From Semisulcospira habei (lineage: Eukaryota > Mollusca > Gastropoda > Semisulcospiridae): 64,000 bases of DNA. Location of the stretch: positions 93,368,650 through 93,432,649 of the forward strand of contig BTPG01000006.1 of assembly GCA_036245525.1 (NCBI GenBank), in the 5' to 3' direction. Below the pieces are notes generated by a model. It had not been told where the DNA came from and searched no databases. It worked only from the letters and a program-made list of their open reading frames with translations. The translations under genes were made by a program, and so were the position numbers. This document shows, piece after piece, positions 29,984 through 41,267 of this stretch (its first letter is position 1; each line of letters starts with the position of its first letter).

Positions 29984-31287
29984 TTCCAACTACAGAGGAA
30001 TCACCTTGCTGTCAGTACCAGGAAAGGTCTTCAACAGGATCATCCTGGAGAGAATGAAGAGCTCCGTTGACCCCCAGCTAAGAGACCAGCAAGCAGGATT
30101 CAGGAAAAACCGATCATGTACAGACCAGATCGCCACTCTCCGCATCATCGTGGAACAGTCTCTGGAGTGGAGCTCCCCGCTGTACGTCAACTTTGTGGAT
30201 TATGAGACAGCATTTGACAGTGTGGACCGAGAGACTCTGTGGAAACTCCTACGACACTACGGTATACCCACAAAGCTCGTCCGCCTGATCAAGAGCAGCT
30301 ACGATGGCATGACATGTCGCGTGATCCACGAAGGGCAGTTCACCAGGGAGCTCCAGGTCAGAACTGGTGTCAGGCAGGGGTGTCTGCTGTCTCCGTTCCT
30401 CTTCCTACTGGCCATAGACTGGGTCATGAAGATGACCACAGAGCACAGACGAAATGGAATACAGTGGACACTGTGGACACAGCTTGACGACCTCGATTTT
30501 GCAGACGACTTGGCATTACTGTCCCACACTCATCAACAAATGCAGGACAAGACCACGAGGCTTGCCGACATCTCGTCCCAAGTGGGCCTCACCATTCACA
30601 AACAGAAAACAAAGACAATGAGGCTGAATGCAACCAGGGAAGAACCAGTCTTGCTTGCTGGCACCCCGTTGGAGGAGGTGGAGTCCTTCACCTATCTCGG
30701 GAGCATCATAGACAAAAAAGGCGGCACTGATGCAGATGTCAGAGCACGAATCGGTAAAGCCAGAGCAGCCTTTCTCCAGTTGAAAAAAGTGTGGAGTTCC
30801 AGAGAGCTGTCACAACACACCAAAGTCCGGATTTTCAACTCCAATTAAAAGCAGTTCTCCTATATGGAGCAGAGACTTGGAGATTGACAAAAACCACAGT
30901 CAACAGAGTACAGACCTTCATGAACAGTTGCCTTAGAAGAATTTTGAAAATCCACTGGCCAGAGAAGATCAGCAACGTCAGACTCTGGGAGAGAACAGAG
31001 CAGATAACAGCAGAGAATGAAATTGGGCGAAGAAGATGGGGATGGATCGGTCACAGTCTGAGAAAGCCAGCTTCCAGTATCACTAGGCAGGCATTGTCAT
31101 GGAACCCCCAGGGAAAGAGAAAAAGAGGTAGGCCGAGAAACTCCTGGCGTCGAAACCTCCAAGCAGACATCAAGAGACTGGGAACCACCTGGAGTAGAAT
31201 CGAAGGATAAGCACAGGACAGGAGTTGCTGGAGGTCTCTCGTCGACAGCCTATACCCGGGTAGGGGTGACAGGCGTAAGTAAGTAAA
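29984..31287 (+). mobile_element. 5'-truncated LINE-1a family copy (1.3 kb)
   Basis: Plus-strand copy with a (TAAG)n tail and a perfect 11-bp TSD TTCCCTGGAGT (29973-29983 and 31288-31298). The target is the terminus of DNA element S. Confidence 0.93.
30006..31270 (+). pseudogene. LINE reverse transcriptase, two lesions
   Basis: The first frame (30006-30848) carries QAGFRKNRSCTDQI, DYETAFDSVDR (catalytic Asp; Lys to Thr change beside it), GVRQGCLLSPFLF, FADDLALLSHT and FTYLGSIIDKKGG. Near 30845 AATGTAAAAGC of the intact copy reads AATTAAAAGC, a one-base deletion that creates a stop. The frame resumes with KAVLLYGAETWRLTKT and runs to 31210, where GGAGAA has become GGATAA (nonsense). The last 50 bp, PGRGDRRK and the tail, follow. 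It is about 97% like the 12.4-kb copy by eye. Non-functional. Confidence 0.9.
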
Positions 31288-31291
31288 TTCC

Positions 31292-32177
31292 CTGGAGTGG
31301 GTTGCATGTAGCGTGCTTAAATATAGTGTGTTAAGCTCGCTGACTTAAGGTCTTTCTTGCTTAGTAAAGCTCTTGCTTAGTGCGCGAGTGTTTTCTGTTG
31401 CATGGAGCGACTTAGCGACGTGCGTAGCTCCGAACGAGTTCTTAGCGAGCGGGGATAGGTTATTTATAGCTTATGGTGGGGTTCTCCCCTACGTCATCAT
31501 AGATTGTAGAAATCGGCCAATAAAAACGCACGGTTTTCGCTTCTTCTGACCTAACGGAAACGAAGTAGACAAAACGCCGGTAAAATGGCGGCGATGGAAA
31601 ACAAGAAGTCAAGAGAGAAAGAATGGCAAATTTTTCGTGCAGGCAATCCTGCTTGTCAGTCTAATGTAGGCGTACATTAGTTAAGGAGTACCGTGTAGGC
31701 TTCCATAGTATGAGGATCTATGTCTCAAGTCTAATGTAGATGTACATTAGTTAAGGACTACCGTGTAGTAGGCTCCCATAGTATGAGGATCTATGTTTCT
31801 CTGACAACGGCTGGTGTTGGGTTATACCCATCGGTGTGCAGGGTCAGTTGAAATCAGTTATGCAGACTCCTCACCAATAATTACCAGATGTCCGTGAGAC
31901 GAGGCTGGGTGGGGGTCCGTGCGTTCCCACGTACATTTCGTGTTCCTCCTTCTCTATCCTAGATGGAAGGCTGTTTGTGCCACAAGGCAGCTAAGAACTC
32001 TTCCTCAGCTAAGCACGCCGCTACGCACAGGGGGGACCGTCCTTAGAATTAAGCACGCCACTAAGCTCGCTCCAGCAGATAAGCACGCTCATGCAACGCA
32101 CATTTTCAGCTAAGCTTGTGAACTTAGCGCTAAGCAAGAAATTTGCGCGCTAAGCAAGCATATGCAACCCACCCCAG
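31292..32177. mobile_element. DNA transposon remnant S (886 bp)
   Basis: Ends CTGGAGTGGGTTGCAT and ATGCAACCCACCCCAG form a 16-bp inverted repeat with one mismatch. Subterminal AAGC/GCTTA words (GCGTGCTTA, TAAGCACGC) repeat at both ends. The interior has a short coding-like stretch from 31584 (MAAMENKKSREKEWQ), too short to assign. It sits inside a PIF/Harbinger-like sequence that resumes at 32178. Confidence 0.7.
31659..31800. repeat. two-copy tandem duplication (70 and 72 bp)
   Basis: Each unit starts GTCTAATGTAG, contains TACATTAGTTAAGGA and ends GTATGAGGATCTATGT, which resembles a family A right arm. Confidence 0.85.
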
Positions 32178-32372
32178 TGATGTGCTTGCATTATCAGCAG
32201 TTTTGCATCATATTCGGGAAGAGGCGTGAGAAACATCAGCGGCAACGGCGGTGGTACTGATGACAACAGGCGTGTTCGGCCATTTGCAAACCGTGTTGAA
32301 ACGACATGCTTTGCGAGACGCGCTCTGATTGGTTGAAGCTTACGATCGGGACCGATTCGGATCGGAGTTGTG
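32178..32372 (+). mobile_element. fragment of the PIF/Harbinger-like element (copy 2)
   Basis: TGATGTGCTTGCATTATCAG through GATTCGGATCGG matches 45187-45360 with indels. Neither terminus is present. Confidence 0.75.
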
Positions 32373-33126
32373 AGAGAAATGACGAAAAATATTTACAGTC
32401 AAAGTTTGATGTAAATCGTGATACAAGATTGTTTGACGAAAACGGTTAAGCGGGGAAATCAAAACGGCTAAAAATAGTTCCTCGCGACTGAGGAAACTGA
32501 TCGGGATGACCCATGACTGTGGCGGGAATTCCATCTTAATTACAAACTGTTTATTTTTTCACGTGATAATGTTCATTTGTATTGTGATTATATTTCACAC
32601 GTATCAGTAACTGCATAGACAAGTCATGTTTGTTTGTTTTTTTAAATGCCACGCATTGACTTATGAAAGGTCAGCTTCCACCGACGTCATTTGTCGTTGA
32701 GTACGCTGATAAATGGCACGGTAATTTCGAAGCAAAGAAAGTAGGCTACAGTTCTTTGGCTTTTGGTACTATAGCCCGCCGTTAGGTCCCTTCATTCTGA
32801 CTATCCATTGGAGTTCGTGAGGCAGTCACAGTTGGATTAGTCAACCAGGCCTGGGTCAGTAGAGCTAATCAGATATCGTTCCCACACTTCCTCCTGTCTG
32901 GAGATATAAACTGGCCTGGCTGCTCAGCAATAGGCATAGACAGCAAGGACTCATGAGGATCTATGCCTCTTGCAGATGTCATGACTTTGTTAAAAGTGAA
33001 TTTGAGTTGTGAAATATGCACTTTGCCCACAGCAAATTCCTGGTCGGGTCAAGCTAGAATGGCAATCTTGCCGGCTCGTCTGATCTTTTCAATTTCGTGT
33101 TAGCATGGTAAAATGTTCAAGTGAAG
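32373..33126. other. non-coding stretch with a partial family A element
   Basis: 32928-32975 contains AATAGGCATAGACAGC and the right arm GAGGATCTATGCCTCTTGC. Nothing else recognised. Confidence 0.45.
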
Positions 33127-33240
33127 TTGGTTAGTTCGGGTTTAACGTCCACGGCACCGAAGTGAAGTTCAAGTTATAAAAGAGGTTAAAATGGCTGAAC
33201 TCTGTGCCGGCCGCGGCCACAGGCAGCTGCCTACGTCAGC
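33127..33240 (-). mobile_element. SINE-C fragment
   Basis: The complement ends GGACGTTAAACCCGAACTAA + CCAAC, a typical 3' tail shared with the 42.6-kb copy. Confidence 0.6.
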
Positions 33241-33346
33241 AAAGTTAGTCCAATAACGTAACACTACATGCTGCAAAGGACAATGGATGCCGACATAAGC
33301 AGGGATCCCATCCGCCGATCCTTTCATCCACTGGCTTTAAACCATT

Positions 33347-33535
33347 TCGCCCCAACGCCCAACATGGAGGTGATGGATCGATCATGATAATTCAAGGGTA
33401 GTGCCAGATTAGCTTGGCGCCATTGGGCGCCAAGCTAATCTGGCACGACCCTTGAATTATCACGGACTTGGTACATCGTTGTTAGGTGACATCTCTCAAA
33501 TTTGGACTGTGCAATCGTGGGGTCAAATGGGGTAA
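33347..33535. repeat. foldback element family C, copy 3
   Basis: The core CAAGGGTAGTGCCAGATTAG followed by CTTGGCGCC pairs with GGCGCCAAGCTAATCTGG... around ATT. The termini are decayed (TTAAACCATTTCGCCCC; GGGGTCAAATGGGGTAAA). Confidence 0.9.
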
Positions 33536-33581
33536 AACTCGTCAGAAAAAAAAAGTTTACTAGCAAATGCATTTTCCAATA

Positions 33582-33901
33582 GGGCTCGGGAAGCTGACGT
33601 CATCACGCCAGTCGTGGCGGCCATCTTGTGAGGATACCTAAGCCGCGCTCATAAGCCGGAAATCGCTGTTTTTCATGTAATGTCGGGAAAGTCCTGACTT
33701 ACTATAAGCAATAACAGCAAGTCTTGCCATGACTGTAGGGAACCGCTCACCAGAATCTGTTTTTGTTTGTTTCCAAAGAGAAAGAAAAATGAAGAAAAGC
33801 GCGTTGAAACACTATTTCGTTACTATCTCATGACTATGGTATCCTCAAGATGGCGGCTGACGCGCCGACGCTGCTAGGCAACGCGGGGAACTTCCCGAGC
33901 C
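33582..33901. mobile_element. foldback DNA element U, copy 1
   Basis: GGGCTCGGGAAG / CTTCCCGAGCCC ends. Subterminal GCCATCTTGTGAGGATACC / GGTATCCTCAAGATGGC also pair. 320 bp, non-coding. Confidence 0.8.
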
Positions 33902-34036
33902 CCCGAAGCCCCGGCTATAGACTAACCGCTTCATGCCAATGTACGCAGACTGTAGTTTCGAAATCATTATAGATTTAACGTCAAAGCCGATCCCCAGCCC
34001 CGGGCGTCAAAGAAACGTGGATACAAAGTGGTTTCA

Positions 34037-34102
34037 GCAAGAGGCAGAGATCCTCATGAGCCCCCGCAGCTGCGGGGGCTCATGAGGATCTATGCCTCTT
34101 GC
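34037..34102. repeat. foldback element family A, copy 15 (near consensus)
   Basis: GCAAGAGGCAGAGATCC ... GGATCTATGCCTCTTGC; centre CCCGCAGCTGCGGG is perfect. The left flank GATCCCCAGCC is shared with the copy at 14.17 kb. Confidence 0.95.
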
Positions 34103-34385
34103 AGTTGGGCGGTGTTAACGGGTTTTAAATTCTGCATGATGATTTTTTTTTAATTTAATACTAATTATATATTAAAGATTAATTTTTGGAAAAACGCTTG
34201 GTGACTTAGTAACAGTTTGTTGTTTGTTTGGGTTTTTTGTTTGTTTGTTTGTTTTTACAAAACAGCTGCATCACAGCATGAGATAATTTTGAGTGCTTTC
34301 CGGAAGCGACTGGAAGAAAGTGTTTGCACAAACTCTAGAAGTCTCCGGTGTTTCGTATGTCCGATTTTTCCCACAATAGATTCAG
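34103..34385. other. AT-rich non-coding spacer
   Basis: (TTTG)n at about 34225-34252. Nothing else recognised. Confidence 0.45.
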
Positions 34386-34557
34386 TAAGTCATTCAGCCA
34401 GACGGCCGTATTTCCCAAATTTTGGAGGTCGGTCATCTAATGACTATGCACCACTGAGTTGCAGGAGATGGATCGACCATGATAATTCAAGGGCGCCAAG
34501 CTAATTATCATGGTCGACCCATCTCCTGCTGTATTGCGTCAGGGCTGAATGGGTTAA
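34386..34557. repeat. foldback element family C, copy 4
   Basis: GGAGATGGATCGACCATGAT / ATCATGGTCGACCCATCTCC pair around AATTCAAGGGCGCCAAGCTA. The right end GGGCTGAATGGGTTAA is intact; the left end is decayed. Confidence 0.85.
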
Positions 34558-34820
34558 TTTGAAAAGATAACGATTTTGTGCACTATATGATGTGAAAACT
34601 GAGGGTGTTGGTTTTTTTTTTTTTTTTTTTCATTCTGTATAGATATAAACAAAATCCATGAGTCGGACTGAGTCAGTGAGCCCATAGTTGCACCGCACAC
34701 GATCAACAGCAGAAAACACTCAGCGCAGATCATTCTCAGCATGTTTCCACAGCGGAAGTGTCTATCACCTGACAGCGGGGGGTCAACTCTCACAACCTTC
34801 ACGCTAGTCTCCTCCCCTTA

Positions 34821-34905
34821 GTCCTGGGGCTGATGTCGGCCGCAGTTGGCCCGCGCACTACTGTGCGGCGCGGGCCAAACGCGGTCCACGTCAGCTCCGA
34901 AGACT
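34821..34905. repeat. foldback element family G, copy 3
   Basis: TCCTGGGGCTGATGTCGGCC ... GCGGTCCACGTCAGCTCCGA with centre GCGCACTACTGTGCGGCGC. A further G-like half lies at 35014-35075 (GTAGCAAAACGTC ... GAGGACCTTTGCTTAC). Confidence 0.8.
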
Positions 34906-35353
34906 CAGGAGGAATATACAATCGTGTGTGGCGTCGGTCCGAGACAACTGCAGGCTTTAGATATTTAAATCGTCCCAAACACACCCCTCAGAAAATCAGA
35001 GCGGCCTTCCGGCCTTGTAGCAAAACGTCTTAGGGCACGCCGCCACGTCTTGGGTCCGAGGACCTTTGCTTACTGGGTTGAGAGATACCCTTTGCCCCCA
35101 CTGACTCCTGCCTGCATGTGCCGTTCGTTTCCACACAACAACATAAAACATAATCACCACCAAGACTAGCTGCAACATCCGCCGGCCAGGCCAGGCTGTC
35201 GTGGACATTTCCGTTACACCTGTTGCTGGATTTTTACGGGATGCTTTTCCAGAGGGATGCTTTTTGTCTAGTACAGGCCGGAAGTATCGCCCAAGTCGCG
35301 GGTTCAGACACGTCAACAACATCGCTGGTGTATGTGGTGGTGTTTTTATGTTT

Positions 35354-35540
35354 AGCTTAGTTTAGTTTAGTTTAGTTTAGTTTAGTTTAGTTTAGTTTAG
35401 TTTAGTTTAGTTTAGTTTAGGGTTAATTTAGTTTAGGTTACATTTAGGTTAGGTTTAGTTTAGGCAGTTTGGTTTAGTTTAGTTTAGATTAGGGTTAGGG
35501 TTAATTTAGGTTAGGTTAGGTTTAGTTTTAGGTTAGATTT
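35354..35540. repeat. (TTTAG)n repeat grading into TTAGG-type repeats
   Basis: At least ten perfect TTTAG units, then mixed TTTAGGTTAGG and GGGTTAGGGTTAA. Confidence 0.92.
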
Positions 35541-35947
35541 AGTCTAGTTTAGTCGACTTTAGTCTAGCTTTGCTGAGATTTGATTTATCATGTTTAGTTT
35601 CGTTTCATTTGGTTTGAACAACTATGCAACGTTAACACGTGCATCTGTGTGTGTGTTTGTTCCAATACTCTTTTTGTAAAACACATCTTTTAACAATATA
35701 ATATTTGTGATGCTTGATTACATATTCCTCAAATTCCAAGGATACTATACCTACTACACTGGGAATGCTGACTGACAAATCTAAGAAGACAACACTGCAC
35801 AGTTGGTAGTTTTCTGCCTGCCCTGCCCTGCCGACCACGCATTTTATGAATGGAGTGTCTGGAACAACATTCCGCGGAATGTCACTGGGGTGGCCCGCAC
35901 GTGCATATCATCAGCTCCTGCAAACCCTCCCCAACATCCATACATCC
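35541..35947. other. non-coding stretch
   Basis: No gene, RNA or repeat recognised after the TTTAG array. Confidence 0.4.
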
Positions 35948-36012
35948 GCAAGAGGCATAGATTCTCATGAGCCCCTGCTGGCGCAGGGGCTCATAAGAAT
36001 CTATGCCTCTTG
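35948..36012. repeat. foldback element family A, copy 16 (TTC/GAA sub-group)
   Basis: GCAAGAGGCATAGATTC ... GAATCTATGCCTCTTG; inner arms CCCCTGC / GCAGGGG. Confidence 0.93.
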
Positions 36013-36204
36013 TTGTAAAAACAAGATCGTGTACATTTTCGTCTCTGTTTCTCACGCCGGCGAGACGGCTTTGGTTGCACGTATTTCTGGGTGATCGAAT
36101 GAATGAGGCGCTCCGCTTTGTTTGGGTCCATGGCCTGGGTCGCCTTGTCTGGATGGTTTGCGCGTGTGTGGGATGCATCCATCCACCTCCGAACAGAAGC
36201 CGTG

Positions 36205-36291
36205 AGCAAAAGGTAATCGGGCCGAGAGAGTGACGGCAAGTTGGCCCGCGCGGGTCAACTTGCCGTCGATCTCCGCCCGAGGACGTTTCGC
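36205..36291. repeat. foldback element family G, copy 4 (compensatory variant)
   Basis: GCAAAAGGTAATCGGGCC ... GGACGTTTCGC. The inner arms GACGGCAAGTTG / CAACTTGCCGTC replace the usual GGCCGCAGTTGG but pair with each other. Confidence 0.88.
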
Positions 36292-36464
36292 CCAACCTAA
36301 GGTAGCAGGCACAACAGCGCAAGCCGGCAGAGCAGTACCAGCGGCCTTTTGCTTGGCATATCTTTGTCCGTCTGTCTTTGCGAGAAGTGTGCTGATTTTG
36401 CTTCATTGATGACCTGCGGGCCAACCGCTGACCTCTCTTTTGGTGGCGCACATTCATTGGAACA

Positions 36465-36466
<2 letters not shown>

Positions 36467-36555
<89 letters not shown>
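36467..36555. repeat. (CT)n microsatellite
   Basis: About 88 bp of uninterrupted CT. Confidence 0.97.
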
Positions 36556-36558
<3 letters not shown>

Positions 36559-36589
36559 TAGTCGTAGTTTTAAACATACACTTGTACAA

Positions 36590-36940
36590 GAAAATTATTT
36601 TGAACCGGGTCATTAAGCCAAATTATGTCAAAAATCTATACATCAAATTTAGACTTGGCATAACCGAATTGCAAAGTAACAAAGATATAGTACACCCAAT
36701 GATGTAACGAAAGTGTGTCCATTGTGTGCCAAGGCTGTGGGAGATGAAATTCACTTTATGTTTTATTGTCCATTCTATGATGAACTGTCAAATACCTATG
36801 TAGGTTTGACCTTAAGGAAGACAAAAAGAAAGAATTGTGTATCCTAGACACTACTAACCCGCAGTCTATTGCCGATTTAGCAAGATTTGTATTCCATGCA
36901 TTTAAACTCCGTAGCAGCATGCTTGTATGATTCCACGTGC
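36590..36940 (+). pseudogene. LINE C-terminal fragment with CCHC motif
   Basis: One frame reads KVCPLCAKAVGDEIHFMFYC then PFYDELSNT (about 36710-36797), giving C-x2-C ... H-x4-C as at the C-terminal end of many LINE ORF2 proteins. A preceding frame gives YIKFRLGITELQSN and a following one QSIADLARFVFHAFKLRSS. Frameshifts separate these parts. No tail or TSD was found, and the clade is not assigned. Confidence 0.75.
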
Positions 36941-37054
36941 AAACTGTGGTTCTTACCCCGACCTGGTCTGTGTAGTACACGGCTGTGGCCTGGATTTGGA
37001 TACCGCATTTTACATGTAGGTCAAAAGTGGCTATTATTTGCTGGCGTAGATCGA

Positions 37055-37057
<3 letters not shown>

Positions 37058-37132
<75 letters not shown>
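37058..37132. repeat. (GT)n microsatellite
   Basis: About 75 bp of uninterrupted GT. Confidence 0.97.
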
Positions 37133-37133
<1 letters not shown>

Positions 37134-37224
37134 GACATAAACATCGCCATATAGATTTTATATACACCTGAATTATAAATTATGTAATGTCTCACTCCAT
37201 TGTATGGACATTTTGTCTGAACAA

Positions 37225-37228
<4 letters not shown>

Positions 37229-37321
<93 letters not shown>
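37229..37321. repeat. (CT)n microsatellite
   Basis: About 93 bp of uninterrupted CT. Confidence 0.97.
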
Positions 37322-37322
<1 letters not shown>

Positions 37323-37732
37323 ATAGACCTAATATGGAATCTTTTTTTACTGAACTCCTACGTGTTACGTGTTGAGTCGTAGTCGTAGTATGATATCACA
37401 CCAGACGCACGCACGTAAGGTTCTTTTAAAGAAACTTCACTCAGCTGCAACCCGTCACACGTGGCTTAAGGATGTAGTATACACTGGAGTAACAGTTCCA
37501 ACAAGATTTTATTTCAGCGATGCGATCTCCACACAATGCATTCCCAAATGCACCAACACTGATACAATGTCTCCTCTGAAAATGTCAACACTGGCGACAC
37601 AATGTGTTTCTCATACAACGTACACCACCGTTACGCTGCGTCTCTCACAATGTACACCCTATACGGGCCACGTACCTACGATAAACTGTGTGTTCCTACA
37701 ACTGACAATGTACGAACGTGTTTCCCAGCACA

Positions 37733-38326
37733 TAACCCGCGAGTGGCAGTCCGAGTGGGACAAAGAGGAAGGCCGGAACAAGCTTCATGAAGCTCTTCCT
37801 ACGGTGTCCGACAGTCTACCTTTCCGCTGCGGCAGCCGCCGTGAGGAGACTGTCCTTGCTCGGCTCCACATCGGGCACACGTATGTTACGCACTCTTACT
37901 TACTTAAACAGGATGAGGTGTCCATGGTGTTTTGCCTGTGATGAGCAGTTTTCTGTTCGACACTTTTTGCTGTATTGTGCTGATCTAATTGACACGAGAT
38001 ATAAACACTTCACAGCAGACTCCTTGAAGGTTTTGTTCCGGGATGTTCCCCCGGACAAAATCTTCAATTTTTTGAGAGAATGCAATATTTTTAACAAGAT
38101 CTGAGCATTCATAGACTATGTGAATTTTTTTATTTGCTCTTTTTGAGAGTCTGTAGACGTTTCTTTTCAAGACATGTGCGACATTTTAGCCTGAGATTTT
38201 AAATCTATATTTACATCTTGTCTTAAGACCTTGCTTTTAGTCTGGCTGACCAGATTTTTACCCATCCCGCCGTGAGATGGCCTTAGTCGCCTGCTCGGCG
38301 TTAAACCCAAATAACTAACTAACTAA
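37733..38326 (+). mobile_element. 5'-truncated LINE-N copy with 15-bp TSD
   Basis: Perfect TSD GTGTTTCCCAGCACA (37718-37732 and 38327-38341). It ends GGCGTTAAACCCAAATAACT plus AACT repeats, and is nested in LTR-like element P. Confidence 0.93.
37735..38104 (+). pseudogene. LINE-N ORF2 C-terminal end, frameshifted
   Basis: The first frame gives TREWQSEWDKEEGRNKLHEA and REETVLARLHIGHTYVTHSY. After a frame change near 37910 the sequence continues RCPWCFACDEQFSVRHFLLY followed by CADL, with C-x2-C and H-x4-C spacing, and ends at FNIFNKI-like residues and a stop at 38104. RARIGHT/HSYLL followed by a CCHC motif is typical of I/Nimb-type or related LINEs carrying an RNase H region just upstream (family knowledge; clade tentative). 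The 3' UTR is about 220 bp. Non-functional. Confidence 0.8.
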
Positions 38327-39000
38327 GTGTTTCCCAGCACAAACTTTTATAGTACAACAACTTTCCAGAATAATTCAAGGAATTCACACAACGCAACCAA
38401 TCAGAACGGAACACGTAACCGAAACTCATAAATATAAAATAAAAAGAACTTTCTAGAATAAACTACAAATACAATAGTCTACACAAATTCGACTTCTAAT
38501 TTCAGCCTCTATGTTGGGAAATCCCGGCGCGTTATGATGTCTCACAAAAGTATGGTAGGCAGATCACGACCTAGTCAGAATTTTCCAGAAAATTCACGAT
38601 CTTTCGTAAAACAAACTGACTGGCTGCTTACAGAAAACAACTATGACTAAGAGTATTAGAGCGGCTATAATACTGTGTTGCAAAATGTTGCCGACACTTT
38701 GACGTCACACATGCGAGGTCACTAGACAGCGCGATTTTGCTCGAACGTTCTGGTTTATTCTCAGCGAGACGCATCACAAAAATCGACCGCTATTCTCCTT
38801 GCGACTTTGCTAGAAACTTCCGGACTCTTCTTAGCGTATCATAACAAAGCCAATTCCGCTCTACGCGCGAACCATAAACTGAAGAATCTTACTGAAAAGG
38901 TACGTGATTCGCAATCGTGATAGCTCAAATAAATATCGGATCGTTTCCTACGATCAATACATGCATGCTCTCACGAAACAACACAACCACAATCGTAGCA

Positions 39001-39515
39001 CTACGGATTCGTTGATTTTGCTGTACGGTCGTAAAAATTTGGTGACAAGGCAAAAACAAGTCATTCTCAATACCCTAAATAGAGCCCCGGCAGATTTCAA
39101 TATCGAGGTCAAGCGTGCAGACTCTACGTATGCCTGCGCTGTTTCAGGTTTGAAAAACTTGGCCATTTCAACGTAAAAAAATGGATCTTTGTCAGTTATA
39201 CTGGGCTTAATATATCTGGGGACCCCTTAGGGATGTAAAATCTGTCAGTTCATAAATAATTCCGAATTGTTTACGACTGTACAGGAAAACTGACACATTG
39301 ATTGACGTTTATTAAAAGTAAGTTGTATCAGGTCAACTGTCACTGCGTGATGATATGTGTTCAAAGATTGGTATAGAAACGTGGTTCTTGGCGGAGACAT
39401 TTGCGAAAAACGTTGTGCGATGTCAGACGAACGATACGTTGTTGGGACCAGCCACACAGGCATTAACCCCTTCTCTGGCGCGGAGAGAAGAAAAATGAAC
39501 ACCGGCCACACTACC
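39001..39515. other. non-coding stretch
   Basis: TTAACCCCTTCTCTGGCG at 39464 is the left terminus of the following family A element. Nothing else recognised. Confidence 0.4.
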
Positions 39516-39581
39516 GCAAGAGGTGTATATCCTCATGAGCCCCCGCAAATGCGGGGGCTCATGAGGATCTACGTCTCTTGC
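39516..39581. repeat. foldback element family A, copy 17
   Basis: GCAAGAGGTGTATATCC ... GGATCTACGTCTCTTGC with perfect inner arms. Confidence 0.9.
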
Positions 39582-40132
39582 TGAAATTGTTTTGCTTCAT
39601 TGTGGTAATGGCACATTCAACGGACTCACTGGTTCTCCCGATTAATCAGCGGTTGCGAAATCAGAGGGAGACAAACGGTGTGCCGTGAGTGAACGGATCT
39701 ACCCCGGCCGGTTTACTCTCATCAACATAACCCATCTCCTATCCCATCACCTGTTACTTGAGTTTTTCAGTGTCAGCACTGACGTGCGTCCTCTCGACGT
39801 CATTAATTGTGTAGACGTCATTTCAAAAGACTGTCAAAACACGCTATCTTTCAGTTGTCAGCTGAATCCTTTCAGGGGAAAACCTCCACTGGACAGGCGG
39901 ACGGTAAATTACCACGGAGTACCACCCCACGCTGTCTGATCAATCTTGACCCTCAGTCAAGCGACTCGGACTGTCTGGGTTGTTGTACCACGGCCATGGT
40001 TGCCCATTCATTCAATGTCCACCTCTAGTGTAGCTTTGTTTCCTTTAGTTCCCAGACTCTGTCGCAGGATGAACCCCATCCACATTCTCATTCTTGAGAA
40101 CTCACAGATTTTAAATAAGTCTAACACTACCT
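39582..40132. other. non-coding stretch
   Basis: No gene or repeat recognised. Confidence 0.4.
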
Positions 40133-40187
40133 GCCAAAGGCATATAGTCTCAGCAGCAGGGGCTCACGAAAATCTTGCCTCCTGCTA
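40133..40187. repeat. family A hairpin, degraded
   Basis: CCAAAGGCATATAGTCTC ... AGCAGGGGCTCACG ... CTTGCCTCCTGC. Confidence 0.6.
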
Positions 40188-40270
40188 GGCATTTTGTATA
40201 TAAATACAGCCCCTACTGCTCTTCCTGAGGAAGAAGGGTGGCTTAGGGAGATGTGTAGTAGTGAAGGGAC

Positions 40271-40458
40271 TTAACCAATTTAGCCCCAACGCCCAACAGC
40301 AGGGGATGGATCGACCATGATAATTCAAGGGTAGTGCCAGATGAGCTTGGCGCCTTCACCCTTGAATTATCATGGTCGATCCATCACCTGAAACTGGTAC
40401 ATATCGTTATGGTACCTCCAGGATTTCGGAAATGCGGTCGTGGGGGTAAATGGGTTAA
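40271..40458. repeat. foldback element family C, copy 5
   Basis: TTAACCAATTTAGCCCC ... GGGGGTAAATGGGTTAA, with the GATCGACCATGATAATTCAA core paired. Confidence 0.9.
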
Positions 40459-40907
40459 AGTTCTGTAACAGATGGTTACGAAACGCTACACACAGTTATG
40501 GTTCATTTAGACACAGGACAAACCAGTTCAGCACACGTTGTCTTAATATCAAGTAAACTGACAATGACTCCACTCCGTTCTAGAAATACAAGGTTTTCAG
40601 TACGAGAAACAGTTTTTTAAAAAATAGCCTGACACACCGGCTAACTGCTGTGCAGAATAAATAAGTGCGATTACACGTGAGCTTTTGCCTCGTGTCCAAA
40701 CTGCTGTTAAAAGTGCATTAGGTGTGTCGACAAGGCATAACAAACACAAATAATGGTGCTGAAACTTTTCCTTAGCCGGATTTATGCATAACGAAGCGAG
40801 ATTTTCGCATAGGGCTGAAAAAGCTCAAAACAATGCCGCTAGGACTATGAGATGCAGGTACTGACTATTGAAATTACGTGCAGTTCGAAAATGCTGTTCC
40901 CTAACTA
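40459..40907. other. non-coding stretch
   Basis: Nothing recognised. Confidence 0.4.
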
Positions 40908-40975
40908 CAAGAGGCACAGATCTTCATGAGCCCTGCTGCTAAACCAGCAGGGGCTCATGAGGATCTGTGCCTTTT
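40908..40975. repeat. foldback element family A, copy 18 (compensatory variant)
   Basis: CAAGAGGCACAGATC ... GATCTGTGCC, i.e. CATAG/CTATG changed to CACAG/CTGTG on both arms. The centre is expanded to CCTGCTGCTAAACCAGCAGG. Confidence 0.92.
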
Positions 40976-41219
40976 TCGGTCGCTAGTGGGGTGGCGCGGT
41001 ACTGGCTGGTACCGTGACGAAACTAGAGACCTGAGACATGCCATCCTACGTCAAACTGACGGGGGTGGAATTCCAGGCTTTTGTCCGTCCTAACTACCCC
41101 CCTCCAGGGTAGCTTCCGGGTTAGGGGTGTGGTTAGTTGGATACATTACATCCCTTGTCAAACTGTGACCTTCGGTTCAAAACGCCTCCTTTCTGAAGTG
41201 GGCCGCATGGAGTTTTTTT

Positions 41220-41250
41220 GGGGTTTTTTTTTTTTTTTTTTTTTTTTTTT
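41220..41250. repeat. poly-T tract
   Basis: About 27 T just before a TTAA element. Confidence 0.9.
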
Positions 41251-41267
41251 GGTCGTAGAAAATTACA

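Larger units (their letters stand above)
37363..39000 (-). mobile_element. solo-LTR-like element P, copy 3
   Basis: Starts TGTTACG and ends CGTAGCA, flanked by a perfect 5-bp TSD CTACG (37358-37362 and 39001-39005). About 1.0 kb without the LINE insertion, longer than copies 1 and 2 because of extra internal sequence. The minus strand has a TATAAAAG-like box (38343-38351) and AATAAA (37507-37514). CATGCATGCTCTCACG near the end matches CACACATGCTCTCAAC of copy 1. Confidence 0.8.

Noticed and set aside
35354..35540. True telomere
   Set aside because: Internal, short, mostly TTTAG, with single-copy DNA on both sides.
37363..39000. Complete LTR retrotransposon
   Set aside because: Only one LTR-like unit with matching TSDs is present; the coding sequence inside belongs to a nested LINE.
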